Assembly (NCBI RefSeq): GCF_003254395.2
Contig: NC_037644.1
Coordinates: 4,356,501-4,420,500, forward strand
Length of the DNA stretch: 64,000 nucleotides
Direction: 5' to 3'
Source of the DNA: Apis mellifera
Lineage: Eukaryota > Arthropoda > Insecta > Hymenoptera > Apidae
The notes under the pieces were generated by a model. It saw only the letters and a program-made list of their open reading frames with translations, made no database searches and was not told the origin of the DNA. Positions 28,101 through 41,829 of this stretch are shown in pieces; the stretch's first letter is position 1; every line of letters begins with the position of its first letter. Position numbers and translations under genes: made by a program.

Positions 28101-29957
28101 TTTCAAAAAGAGTAGAATCTAGATGTCGGCTAAAAAACTTATTTTACTTAAATTTTATGATGTCAAAAATGAAATTTTTGATTTCATAACGATCATTAAA
28201 ATCTGTGCATCATAAACTTCTAAAACTTCAATTTAAATATCATTAATTGCTTATATTCTAATGATCTCATATGAAAAGATTTATAATAATTATTCAAGAA
28301 AATTCTTTCGATTAAATTATTTTCTTTTCTATTTTTAGAAAAATAAGAAAAATAAAAAAAAAATAATAAAGATATAATAATCTGTTTACATAACCTGTAT
28401 AATAAATTATTTTAAAGTAAAAACAATGAAAAAGTAAAAACAATTAAAATGAAAAATGGAAACTAAAAATGGAAATAAAAAATAAAAATGATAAAATTAT
28501 ATATTCTTATTATATCCTTAAATATATCTTCTTTGATAAATTTAATTAAGTGAAATTATAAATATTATAAAAGCAATTTTATATTTTTAATAAATATCTA
28601 TAATCAGTTTATAAATTTTCTAAAAACAAATTTAAAAAAAAGAATATATATAAAATAATTTTTTAGAAAAAAATGAAGATATGCAATATTTAAACAAGTA
28701 TTTAAAAAATTTAATGCTAAGAAATGTAAAACGCAAAATATACATATATATTTAAAGTATCTTTTAATAACAATTTTTCTTATTAATTTGATATATTAAA
28801 TAAAATATCATGATGTAATTCTCTACAATATAGCTCTAGGAAAATATATATAATTTTAAAATGCAAAATTAAAATTTTGCAACATATTTATATATATTTA
28901 TTTAAAAAAAGATAAAATCTTGATATAAATTGTGTATATTTACATCTTATATAATTTTATATATTCATATATAGCGAATTAATATATTTTAAGAGATATT
29001 TGATTAAGTTTGCGTTATGATTACGGCAACAATATACAATTATAACAAATAAAATTATTTAATTCTCCGTTTCGTTTCATCAAATATAAATTTCAATTAC
29101 TGTAGTTTAATAAGTAAATTTTAATCGATATTTGTACATAGTAATTGTTATTTTAGTCTCTAAAATCGATTCTCCAAAAATGATCCACTCTGAATATATG
29201 TACATTTGTATTTCTATATATATATATATTTGTATTTTTTTATGTATTTACATATATTTCACTCTCTTTTCACTTTTACTACTTTCAAATTTTACACTGA
29301 TATAAAATTAAAATTTTTTTACACAAATATAAAATTACATACATTTAAAATTTTAAATAAATTAATAATAATAAATAAATACATTTTAAATAAATATTAT
29401 TATATTATGATATTCAGCATATCATCATGCTATATTTTTATTTATATTATATTATACTATTTAATAAATCAAAATGCAACTTAAGAAATATATTCTTAAA
29501 AAAATTTCAGAAAATCAGTATAAATAAAAATACATACATATATACAGTCATACTCTTTTTCATAAAAAATATTTTCATTAAAATGAACTAAACATTATAA
29601 TTTAATATATTTCTGAGTATATAAAATAATAATACTTATTTCATTATAATATATTATATTATAATGAATATATTATATAAAGTAATAATAATTATTTTAC
29701 AAGAAAATTAATGAAACTTATACAAGAAAATTTAATAAAATAATAAAGTATTATATATATATATATACTCATAAAATTATTTGTATAGTTTTATTATTTG
29801 AAATTATTTATATTATTTATGTAATTTATTACACATGATATATTATATATATATTATAATATATTATAATATATTAATATATTTTATAGAATAAATAATT
29901 TCCATAATTTCTAAATAAAATTTGATGATATTTTGTAAAAGTAATAAAAGTAAGAAG

Positions 29958-29999
29958 GTGTGTGTGCATGCGCGCGCGCACGCGCATGTATATATATAT
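29958..29999. repeat. 42-bp alternating purine-pyrimidine tract (Z-DNA-prone)
   Basis: Strict purine-pyrimidine alternation without a break: (GT)n, then a GC-rich core with CGCGCGCGCACGCGC, then (TA)n. GC and GT alternation is the classic Z-DNA-forming pattern. The tract begins 20 bases past the first donor base of exon C. Confidence 0.8.
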
Positions 30000-30020
30000 C
30001 TATAGAAACAGAAAACTTAC

Positions 30021-30257
30021 CATTTTCTGATTTTGGAGGAACTGGTTCAATTTTTACAGAAGTAGTGGTTGCATGAAGAGATGTCGAAACTTCAGCAACC
30101 TGACATGGAACTGAAGCCAAAGGTTCTCTCTTCACCAAATTGTTACCTCCATTGTTATTAGTATTGGAGTTGGAGTTCACATCTTGTCCGTTCCAAGAGG
30201 ATGCGACTGGCAACGTCCTGCTACATCCTGCATCCGAATGTACTGCCTTTGTTTTTC
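30021..30257 (-). CDS. Exon C: Asn-rich segment with two sumoylation-type sites
   Basis: Seventy-nine codons lie between acceptor GAATTTAG|GAAAAAC and donor AATG|GTAAGT. The joined codon from exon B is G|GA, giving Gly, then KTKAVHSDAGCSRTL. The middle is Asn/Ser-rich (SNSNTNNNGGNN). Two sites fit psi-K-x-E and are each followed by proline: VKREP (VKRE at 30124-30135) and VKIEP (VKIE at 30046-30057). Such sites are typical of repression-prone regions of sequence-specific transcription factors, which is the main hint to the protein's role. The exon lies 24 kb downstream of exon B and 17 kb upstream of exon D, so it depends on precise splicing across very long AT-rich introns. A 42-bp alternating purine-pyrimidine tract begins 20 bases past its donor. 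Confidence 0.86.
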
Positions 30258-30989
30258 CTAAATTCGTAAAAATTGTGGCTATAGTCCGGATATAATCGGA
30301 TTTTGCCTTATATTTGAGAGTTTTTTTTAAAAATAAATTATGTTGTATAACTCTTATGTTCACATTAACTCTTATATGTAAATATATGAATAGCATTTTA
30401 ATATTGTTACAATAAAATTATAGGCAGTATCTGAAATAATACTATAATATAATAATAATTTATAAACATATATGAAAAAGTAAAAGTTAAGAAACATTTT
30501 CAATTTTTAAGTGATATATCAAATATTTTAGATATTTTGTTTTTATATTACATTACATTATATTTATATTATATTATTTATAATTTTATGATATATATAT
30601 AATTTATTTAATTTCTTTATTCAAAAAAACAAACAAAAGTTTTTAAATTAGAAGCTTTCTTAAAACTTGATAATTGAAGCAATCTGTATAAAAATAATAA
30701 TTAATAAACAAATATAGTAAATATATATATATTATTTCTAATTATTATCATGTAATAGTATTTTTTATATATTTTATTTTTAAAAAAACATATTTTTTTA
30801 AAACTTAATTTTTTAGATTTTAAGATTTTTAAACATTGATATTAGAATTGAATTCCATTCATCTCCATTTAATTTCACGAATTCAAAAAAAAAAAATTTT
30901 TACAATTTAACAATCATTAACTTCATACAAACTTCACACAATTCAACTATCACATAATATTCAATGCACACTATCTTTTTTTTTTACAC

Positions 30990-31600
30990 ACTATCCACTT
31001 CTGTTTCACTAAATTTCCAATGGATGGCGTCACGTTTAAAAAACATTTGATCGATCTTCTTACGTTTTGTGATCGTCAAAAAAAAAAAGAAATTCGCAAC
31101 GAGGTCAAAGTTGCGTGAATAACGTCGACATTAATTCCGTAGACAACAATTTCTATCGCTAGAATAAAAAAAAAAGAATAACGATCTCGATTTTATCGCC
31201 TGTGCTATGAACATTTGCATCACTTAACGAACGCGCATAACTATATGCAACTAATTGTGAAATGGAAGGTATGCGCGAATATCGCCCAGTCGTTTGGTTC
31301 GTTCCACCGACAATGAAAACATTTATATGTCCAACACCTTGTGACACAAAGTAGAGGGAATTATGGCCAGTGAACGCGGTCTTTCCGCTATTGCTTCCGA
31401 GAAGCTCGTCGTTTCGCGCGAGTTCTTTGTGCTCGTCTTAAGACGGACATCGGCGCACGACCAATAACTTCTCAGTTGAAACGAGACTTTTATGACTTGG
31501 GTTCGAGATTCATCTAGCTTTCGTGCACCTTTGCTTAATAATTAATCGAGCCAAGCTTTCCTTTAGTTTGAGTTAATACTCTGATTTAAGCTCCTAATAT
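30990..31600. promoter_or_regulatory. CpG-containing island near exon C
   Basis: About 600 bases with balanced composition and many CpGs (CGCGCGAGTTC, GACGGACATCGGCGCACGACC). It lies about 0.7 kb upstream of exon C in transcript sense. No frame with paired splice sites was found. It could be an enhancer or an internal promoter for shorter isoforms that start at exon C. Confidence 0.35.
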
Positions 31601-33879
31601 GATATTAGATTTTAGGCAATATATTCGATGGAATATATAAAAACAGTCTTAAAACAGATAATAGAACATTAGATCATTGCAATTATTTTTAAATTATTTT
31701 TGGATAAATAATAAGATTATTATGTTTATTAATTTCTATTACTTGTTTATTAATTGTTTATTAATTCCTTTTATTTTTTATTTCTTTTATATTTATTAAG
31801 ATTTTTATTATTTATTTTTGTATTGCAATATTTATTAATACACACGTTATATATATAAGTATCATTAATTTTTTTTTCTAAATTATTCTATAAATTTTTA
31901 ATGATCATACATATTTTATAATTATTCTATAAATTTTTAATCTATATTTATTTGTTAAAATTTTGTTAATGAACAAAATATTAAAATTATAATTAAATTT
32001 AAATTAATTATTAATTAATACATTATTATAAATAATTATTAAAATAATTATAAATAATGTATATATATTTTTTATATTAAAGATGTATTATTGATGGAAA
32101 TTTATTCTGCGTGAAAATAAATTAAAAATATAAAATAAAATTTTTTATTTAAAAACTAATTTGAATTTTGAATAATTTGAATATATTAAGTATCTAATTT
32201 TTTATTTAGATATATATGCATACTCAATCTATATGTAAAAATAAATAAAAAGTACAAAATAACTTTCTACCAATTATTCATTCGTATTTAATCGAGAATT
32301 AGTTAAATTCAATTATATTTGAAAAATTTTTGAAAATAAAATGTTTTCAAAAATAAAGATTTAAACAAAAAAATTTTATTCGTTTTTTTTAATTTGTTTG
32401 AAATTGTCTCATGGAGATTTATAAAATTTTATAGTGTTTCTTTTAATTTTTATTTTAATTTCAAAAGTAAATAAGGAAGCAAACTTTCCTTTATGGCTTT
32501 TTCCATTATTTTGTTTTCCATTATTTTAAATTATCCGTGTAATTTCAATATTCTTAATTTTGTAATTTTTTCTCAACTCTGAAAAAAACATTTGTATAAG
32601 TTATAATTAACCATCAAGTTAATTTTCTACTTGTCGTTCGAGTATTTACTTTCAATAATAAAATATCGACTTGAAATATCAATTTCGCTAAATACGTGTA
32701 ATCTTGAAGATTGATAATACTATGAATAATTTCTTAAATTAATATAATTTAAATAATGTATTACAATTTTTTTTTAAAAGAGACATTTCGTAAATATTTT
32801 AAATTATTATATAGAATTTGATAGAAAAAGATATGAATTTTTTTCATATTATTTTGTATATATATTTATAAAAATATAATATAATTGTATTTTTAAAGTA
32901 ATCTATTGATTTTAAACTATAAAAATTTTTTGGATATCAATTGAATTTGTTTAAATTTATTTATGATAACAAAAGTTTAATTTAAATAAAAAGAATCTAC
33001 ATAAAATAAGCACAGAATTCATTTATAGATACAAATGTAGAGTGTTTCACAAAACTATCTGAATATTACATTATCTTATAAAGAAATTCACTTAATCCAA
33101 AAATTGTAATTTTGTTTCTAATTTAATAAAATTTTATTCTAATTTAAATAAAAATTTAATTTTATGTAAAGCTCTATATACATATGAATCAATTTTTTAT
33201 CGATGAGAAATCTTTGAGAAATTTTTTCAACATGTTTTTATATGTTTTTTATATTTTGATATATTTATGTGTCTTATCTAAAATTTTTTTTATAATAGAG
33301 TAATAAAATAATTTTGAATATTTTATTAATTAAAAATTTTACTTTATTTCGCACCATTATATTTAAAAAACTTTAAAGATGATGACTGATTTTCACATTT
33401 TTAAAGTAATGTTTTGATAAAAAAATTCCTTCATATATAAAATATATAATCCTTTTCTATTAATTATATTCTAATTATATTCTATATACAAAATTTTAAT
33501 AAAATTAAAGAATTTATCATTAATATTTCATTAAAAAAAAAACAAATCAAATATTTTTGTAAGTCATTGTAAATATAATATTATATATAAAAACTGTTAA
33601 TAATTTACAATAAACATTAAACATTTATCTTAAATTAAAAATATTAAAAATAATAAAATAATTTGAATATCATTAATGCATTATTTTAAATTATAATTTT
33701 TCATTTTTATTTCAAATAAAATATTTTCAAACTTCGTGCATAATAATATAATCAAAAAAAAAAAAAAGAAAAAAAAATAATAATCCATAACATTTTTTTT
33801 AAATAATTGTATATTAAATCTCTTTATAACTTAACAATTTTGGCTGATATTATTTTTTAAACGAAGAAAAAAAAAAAGG

Positions 33880-34130
33880 TGAAGGCAATGAAATGAGGCA
33901 GTGCTATCACGAAACTGTAACCTATTTGCGCGTTAACTAGAATCCAGAACGCGTTTACCTGTTTGTCGCTAATCTTGTTACTTATGGTGCGTTGGGGGCA
34001 AGAGGACGAGAGTAACTTAAACCTGGTAAGGAACTCGGTGTAGCGTTAATTCGACAATTGAAGGATTTGTCAGGGAAGCGGTTTAACTCCCCCTCAAATG
34101 AAACTGTTAAGTATTTAAAGATTTTGCATT
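33880..34130. other. GC-balanced island with splice-like motifs
   Basis: About 250 bases with balanced composition. The plus strand has ACCTG|GTAAGG and the minus strand AACAG|GTAAAC, but neither has a partner acceptor with a convincing pyrimidine tract. Candidate conserved noncoding element. Confidence 0.3.
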
Positions 34131-36159
34131 TTATCAAGGTACGAGAAATTTTCAATTCATTGATCGAGATTTTAAAAGTATAAAAATAAAATTTTATAAT
34201 TTATATATCTTTAAAAATAAAATTTAATTTTTCAATATTTGATTTATAAAATCTTTAATTATTTTATTATGGATTACTAAATTTTATCATATATATTTAT
34301 TTATTATATAATTTGAATTAAAAAAAATGTTATTTATAAATATTATATTACAAAGAATTTCAATTTATATATACATATTATGTATTTATTTTTTATTATA
34401 TTATATATCTACTATATATTAAAAAGAATAATAATTTTTTAAACTAATTTAAATTGAAAAGATAATGAATAAAAAAATTGATCATTATAATAATAAAATT
34501 TTTATTTAATAATTGTATATTACAATATAATTTTAATTTTTGTGTAAAAGCATTTTTTTATTAATATTTTACTTATTCATCATTTTCTGAAATATTTTTT
34601 TATTTGGATTTGTTTCGTTGAGTTCATCAATTATCATTCGTGTCCTGTTTATATAAGTAATTATAGAAAAGGATAAGAATCTTTATTACATTTTATTTTA
34701 TAATTTATTTTTTATTACTTATATGTTTTACATATTATATAAAATAAGAATTTTTTTAATTTAGTTTAAATTATAAATAGATTTAAATTATAAATAGTTT
34801 AAGTTATAAAATAAAAATTATGATGTAGAAATTGTTTTGAATTTATTTGTAAATTACATAAATCTCTATTAAATTTGTTGAAAATATAATCAATAATATC
34901 ATAATATTTCATAATAAATAAGAATTTCAAATAGATTTAAATTTTATATAAAAGAAATATATTAAATTATATATATTTAAATTAATCGTTTTCCAATATG
35001 CATTTGCAATAAAAATTACAAAAATTATAATTAATATTTCATAATAAATAAGTTTTTGAATTCAATTCAATTAAAAATTTTTTGTGAAAAAAAAAATAAA
35101 TATTTACAATATATATATACTACTTATTATACATTATAAATAAACTATTACATACAATTTTCATTATTACTTACAATTTTTTTGTTTAAGAGAATTATAT
35201 TAATTTATTATTATTTTTAATATCTTTTTAATTTTTTTCAATGATATTATATTCTTTTATGAATTACATATTTTAAATCATTTGTATTGTAATTTCTTTT
35301 TAGATATATAAAATGAATATTTATTATTTATTTGTTACTAATGGAAGTTATCATTTATTTAATAGCTTTTTTATTTCCTTTTTTCTTTTTTATGTAATTA
35401 TTAATATCGTTTCATTATATATATCTATATATAGTAGTAAGTGATTATTATTAATATGATAATTTGAAATTAATTACAGAAAAACTATTATAATAAATTA
35501 AATTTTATCATAAAATCCAAAGAAATTAGAAAAATTTAAAAAATTTAGTTTAAAAGTTCAAATTTTATTTTAAATATTTGATAATATTTGTTGTTATTTA
35601 TTTATTTTTTAAAGTTATTTTAATTTAGGAATTGGAATAATTTTATATGTTTAAAATGAATTTAATATTTTATTTTCAACTTTTGTTGATGTATAGTTGT
35701 AGAGTTTTAGAATTCGAAAATTATATTTTATTAATGTTCTATTAAAAATTATATTTATTTAAAGAAAAATTATTCTTTTTCTCATTATTTTATATTTTAT
35801 AGTAAATAAGTTAATAATTTCAGTATTATTTTTTTTATATAAAAAATGATTTTTTATTAATTATTTAATTAATTTTGTAATCAATTTTTAATTAAACCAA
35901 GCAAATTTTAATTCAATAAAACCATACAAATTTTCCAGCAATGATCATTTGTTACAATGTTTTCTACGCGTCACAATATATTGAATCCCAATTAAATTAA
36001 AATGTAATCGAATGGTATAAAATTTTATCTGGCAAACAAAAAACTTAAGAATTTAGATTACAATGTTAAAAATTCTAATTTTTTTAGGAACTATATCAAA
36101 ATAAATATAATTTCAATGGTTTGTTTTTCAATTCGATTCATCGATTGAAAATTTTATTC

Positions 36160-36370
36160 AACGTCACCCTTCAAAATATGCTCCGTAAACGGCGGCAATC
36201 AATAAACGTTAACTGAAGTCAATCGGAATATGTATTTTCCCTTTCTTCTTTTCTGTTTTTATTTTTTAATCTCTCCTCAATGGAAAATATTGATAAAATA
36301 ATCTGTTTGCATCGAAGGGAACAGAAAGCATAGAAAGGTAGGCAATAGAAAGCAAACGAAGGTAAAGCAA
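36160..36370. other. GC-balanced stretch in intron B-C
   Basis: Contains GTAAACGGCGGCAATCAATA and a purine-rich part (GAAAGCAAACGAAGG). No exon was recognised. Confidence 0.25.
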
Positions 36371-37959
36371 TCTATTCAACTAGAATTGATTTTCACATCA
36401 AACTATAATCCTTAATTATTCATTGATTAATATCAATATTTTAAGATAAACTGATTTTAAAACATATAATATGATTATTAAACATCTCTTCTGTATGTTT
36501 TTACAATAATAAATGCAAAATTATTATTATTTTCTTCATAAAAGAATAGTTGGATATTAAGATAATTGAATTTGGAAATTTTGTATTATAAGATTTTTTA
36601 AATAAACAAAAATAGAAAAAAATAAATGAAATCATTATTTAAATAAATAAATATTTGATGAAATATTTGAATAAATAAATATTTGAATGAATAATTGATT
36701 AAACTTTAAATTATTGAAAGTTGTTTGTAAAAGCATATAGAAGAAAGTTAATCTTAAATAAATTTAAGAGTAATCTTAAATTTTAAAAGTAATTTAAATA
36801 TAAAATCTTTTAAAAATAAACATATTCAAGAAAAATTCAACTAGTATTATGAACTTATAGATATTTTGATTCAAGATCTTTTTGATTCAAGAAAATAAAA
36901 TTAAAATTTAAATTAAATATAAAATTAAATTAGCAATTAAAAGTAATAATGAAAAATATTTAAATTTAAATTTAAATTAAAATGTTCGAATAAAAATTTG
37001 AAATTCAAAAAAAAAACATAAATTTTTATATAATTAATTCATTTATGAAGAAAAAAATTATCATTTTTTTAAAAAATTCTAATTCATAATTTTTTTAATT
37101 TTTTTTATTTTTTGTTATTTTTTATATTTTAATTCTTACTATTTTTATTATTCTTTTAATATAATTATTTCTTCCAGTATTTTAAAATAAATTGAATTAG
37201 TTTAATAAAAACAATATAATACTATAATTTTTGTTAAAATTCAAAATTAAATTTAATGCAAAACTAATTTTATGAGATTTTTTTTTATAAAAACCCTGTT
37301 ATTTGCATGAAATAAATCAAACTAATTCTTCTCTCATAATATATCATCAATGTATATATTTCCAGATAACAGTTTTTTATTATTATAATTCCTTAATTAA
37401 TCTTACATATAATTATCACTTTGCATTTAAAGAAGTAGTATTTATATTAAGCTTATTAAGTCTAATGAATCCTATGAATATATTTTGAAAAAAAATAATA
37501 TATAAATATTATTAAAGATAATATATATTTTAAATTCATTGATCAGATTTTAAAGAAATTATGGATATATATCATATACATATTACATATTTGTTAAAAA
37601 AAGCAATATTTGATATAATTCAAATTTTTCATTTATTAAATTGATGCAGAAATATTTATTACTTATACTACTTTATTAGAACTAATAGAATTTTAAATAT
37701 GATATTTTAATATGATATTTATATAGTGTTGGATAAATGATAGGATATTTTAGATATTTGTCTTTTTCATAAATTTAAAAAAAAAAATTTTTTTTATTAT
37801 TTTTATTACTCTATATTGAACATATTTCAGAATAAATATAAAATTTTTAATTTATATTATATTATGTAACAAAAAAGTTAGAATGAAAAATATAAATCTG
37901 TTCCGATCTTAATAATTAATTGCATAAAATAATAGGATTAATTAATGTGCTCTTATTGC

Positions 37960-38105
37960 GAATCATTCAAAGTGGTTTCTTCTAAACTCATAATTTTTTA
38001 ATTAATAAATGCGTAATATATGAAGATTATTGCGCGTCGGCTCGCGACGCTCAAAACTTATCGCATCCGTCGGATCATGAGTTGATCTCCTGAGCTGATT
38101 CTATG
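37960..38105. other. Short CpG-rich stretch in intron B-C
   Basis: A 100-150-base segment with GCGCGTCGGCTCGCGACGC in A/T-rich intron. It is too short to judge for coding. Candidate binding-site cluster. Confidence 0.3.
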
Positions 38106-39238
38106 TATTCTATCTTCGATATTTTCCAAATAAATATTTTTTGTGATAAATTTATTTGAAAAATATCTAATATATATTTTCTGTATTTTTTTTTATATAT
38201 TAATACATTTTTATATATTAATATATAGATATATTAATTAAATACATTCATTCGAAGCAATATATATAGAATATTTATAACAACTCAAGTTAGAATCTTT
38301 TTACATTATCTTGTTCTTCCTCACCAGTTTTCGTTATCCGATTGAAAATTAATATTGGCCGATAAATATAATATTTGTTTCTTATCCAATTATGCCGATT
38401 ACATATATATAATCAAATGTCATAAAAAATACAGTAAAAAAAAAAAATAGAAGAATAATAGAAGCAAAATAAAAAATAGCATATCAAATCGATAATTGGA
38501 CTATCAAACAAAATAACAATTTTTATAGGACTTATTGTTCATAAAAATGATAATTAGTATTAGAGAAATTGAATTCAATTTAAATTATAATTATCACAAA
38601 AAATATATATTAGTGATAATTAAGAACTTTTATCAAACAATCACATTTAATAATAGGAAAAAATAATAATTTCTCAATTGAGAATCAAATATATTAAAAT
38701 TGTTGAAAAATATTTATAATTAATATTAAAAATATATTAATTTATAATTGCTAAGCCATACTTTGATAGATTTAAATAATTTTTTAAATTTATTATATAT
38801 TTATAATTTATAATATATTACATAATTTTTGGAAATACTCATTGTGATATTGACATTTTAGAATTTTTTTTTATTTTTCTTAAAATTTATTTTTATTTTT
38901 ATTAAAAAATAAAATTTAACTAATTTTTAAAATAAAGTAATAATAATAATAATATTTATAAATAATACTAATTTTTTTTTTACATTTTTTTAATCATCTT
39001 TCAATTTCTATGAAATCTTGTTTATAAATACCAGTTATTTTGAATATATTGTTATTAAGATAAAAATAGCAAAAAATAATAAAAATAATAAAAATGTATA
39101 TTCAGACACTAATTTCGCAAAATTATATAAGAAATATATAAATCTTTTAAAGAATTTACTAATAATAGCTATCTTTTTATTGTTAAATCATAAAAAAATC
39201 AAATATTTAATCAGAAAATATTAAAAAATGTTGCAAAA

Positions 39239-39242
<4 letters not shown>

Positions 39243-39270
<28 letters not shown>
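39243..39270. repeat. (AT)14 microsatellite
   Basis: Uninterrupted AT run of 28 bases. Confidence 0.9.
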
Positions 39271-39276
<6 letters not shown>

Positions 39277-39474
39277 TATCTTTTTTATTAATTTAAATAA
39301 AAAACATACTTATAAACATATATTTTTCAAGAGATTAAATTTCTAGTTAAGAAAAATTTTCATCATCTTCATCATTTTTCACGCGAAGAACAATATTGCT
39401 AATGACTTTCATGTAGATGCATCATGCAATATTAAATTTTCAAAAAAAAAATTAAGAAGGGAAAAAACATAAAA

Positions 39475-39915
39475 AAACACGGTTTCATAAACAACTCGAA
39501 TTTGAGAAATTACCAAAGCGAATGACGATCGAGGAAAAACATTTTCACGTGTGCTCGACGATTTTCGCAATGAAAAGAAGATAGAAGAGGGAACGGAAGG
39601 CGGTGCGAAAATTTCGTTTCCGTGAAATTAATTCACCGTTCTACAGCAAGCCGAGGCGAAACTACGAAAATTATACAGGTATTTAAAATATACGTGAGCT
39701 GGAATATGGATAGCTCGTTTAAGTTCTGAGCCGACGGCCTCTCACGCGCTCAACCTTTTGAATAAATGAAACCATAATTTAGCGGCTATAAAACCGGCCG
39801 GCCGATGCTAATATTCTGTGAATTAAAAACTTATTAAGACTAGTTCCCGCGCGATTTCACGCCGCGAGATCGGATGTCGGAACGATTTCTTTTTTTCACC
39901 AATCATGATTGTTGA
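39475..39915 (+). promoter_or_regulatory. CpG-rich island with TATA box and CACGTG E-box
   Basis: The island holds CACGTG at 39546-39551, TATAAAA at 39787-39793 directly followed by CCGGCCGGCC (39794-39803), and further CpG-rich blocks (CCCGCGCGATTTCACGCCGCG). A TATA box flanked by GC on both sides is unusual in this A/T background. It may be a core promoter on the plus strand or a conserved enhancer. No initiator or downstream frame confirms a promoter. Confidence 0.35.
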
Positions 39916-41829
39916 AAATTAAGTTATCGAGTTGATCGGAAAGTTGTTGTTTTGTTATTTTTTTTAAACTTTTTAAAAAGAAAATTTTTATTTCTTTTTA
40001 TTTAAATTTCTTTTAATTAGTTTATAATAATTATAGTTTGATGATTATATTGTAATATCATTTAATTTATAAATCGAAGTTTTAAGTATATAATTTTCAA
40101 TTATATTAGAAATGAAAAATTAAAAAAATTTCGTTATGTAAAAATAATATTGATATTTTATATCTATCCTAATTTAGTTATTGAATTATTTTTCATAAAT
40201 GAATTAAATGTAAATAAGAATAATATTGATAATATGATAAACTATTTTTTACATATAATATATAAATTTGAAACATATATAATAATATAATAAAGATATA
40301 TAATAATTTATATTGTAATATTTTTTACAAATATATTAATATATTAATATAATTAATGTAATTAATTTATTTAAAATTAAAAAATTTAAAATTTATTTTT
40401 TGAGATAAAATAAGTAATTTATAAAATAAATATAATCATAAAATTAAGAACTAAATTATTTTATATATATAACATAAAAAATCCTAATTAAAATTTATTT
40501 TAAATTTTTTTTGTTATATTTATTATTCATATATATTTTTATTATGTTTCATTATAAAATAGTAAATTGCTTTTTATCCATAGTTCTTTTAATTTTGTAT
40601 TATTATAATTAATAGAATTATTTTAAAGCTATGATACATTTATCTTATAATGTTTATAATTATAAATATAATTATAATTATATAATATAATATTATAAAA
40701 TAAATATAATTATAAATATTTCCTTGATTTAATTTTTTATCAAAATTTTTTGATGCAATCATTTTCACTTTAACTGAGTAATTACAAACAATATTCCGTC
40801 TTAAAATTGTACGGTCAACGATGTGCGCATGAAATTTTATTATTACTTGCTCTCTTTCTTTTCTACCTTTCATTGCAATCTAGATGATATGCATAACTGA
40901 AAAATTTAATACTTAAAGCATTATTAAGAATTTTTCTATATGCAAATATACGATAATCACTTATGGATAAAGTTAGAATGCAATAATAGCTAGCTGTCCT
41001 GGAGTTTGTAAGGGCTTTAATGTTTAGTTATAATGAATTATAACTGCATATAATCTACTAAAAATATATTATTATAAATATATAATTATTTGCAATTTCA
41101 TTTTATGAAATATATTATTGATATAGAATAATCTTGTAAAATATTCATTATTTCGCTAGATTAATTTTTTAGAGTTCACTAGAAAAGTTTTCTAATTAAT
41201 ATTTAATATAATGCAAATCAATATTTCTTATATGTTTATATTAACATTGTTTCTTATTATAATTTCTCTCTAAAAACATTAATAATTAACATTAAAAATT
41301 TTAATTTGCTTAAAAGAACATATCAAGTTAACGTATTTTGAAATATATATATAAATTTCTTAATATTTATATTTTGTATATAAAATTTTCACAGAAGGAT
41401 CAAAATCATCTTATGAAAGAAAAATTTGTTTAAAAATTGAATTATTTATTTTGTAATTCAAAACAATTCAAAAGCAAATTCAAAAAAATAAAAATTAGCA
41501 AAAATATAATGAAAAATAAGCTATAATACCATATATTATACCATGAATAATATGTATATTTATACATATCTACATTTATATAGTAAATACATACTATCAG
41601 TAATTTAGTACTTATCGGATAATAAATAGGAAGTTGAAATTTTTATATATTCAAATATACATATTTATATATATATATTAATATTATATTTATATTATAT
41701 TAATATTTACTTACTAACTTTTTAAGAAAAATAATAAATTTATATAAAAACTAACAACAATCTTACATAAAAAAATACCAACAATTTATCTATTTTCAAA
41801 AACTAGCTTATTAATTAACAACTATAATG

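Larger units (their letters stand above)
12831..30020 (-). other. Intron C-D (about 17.2 kb)
   Basis: AT-rich intron with GC-balanced stretches near 12831-13025, 16130-17200, 20480-20830 and 23370-23560, a 52-bp (AT)n run, a 36-bp tandem array at 24901-25140 and several perfect palindromes. Its first 65 bases contain the Z-DNA-prone tract next to exon C. Everything else looks like unconstrained A/T-rich DNA. Confidence 0.75.

Noticed and set aside
29206..29484. 92-codon plus-strand frame rich in Tyr, Ile, Phe
   Set aside because: Amino-acid content is exactly what A/T-rich random DNA gives; there is no CpG or codon-position signal.
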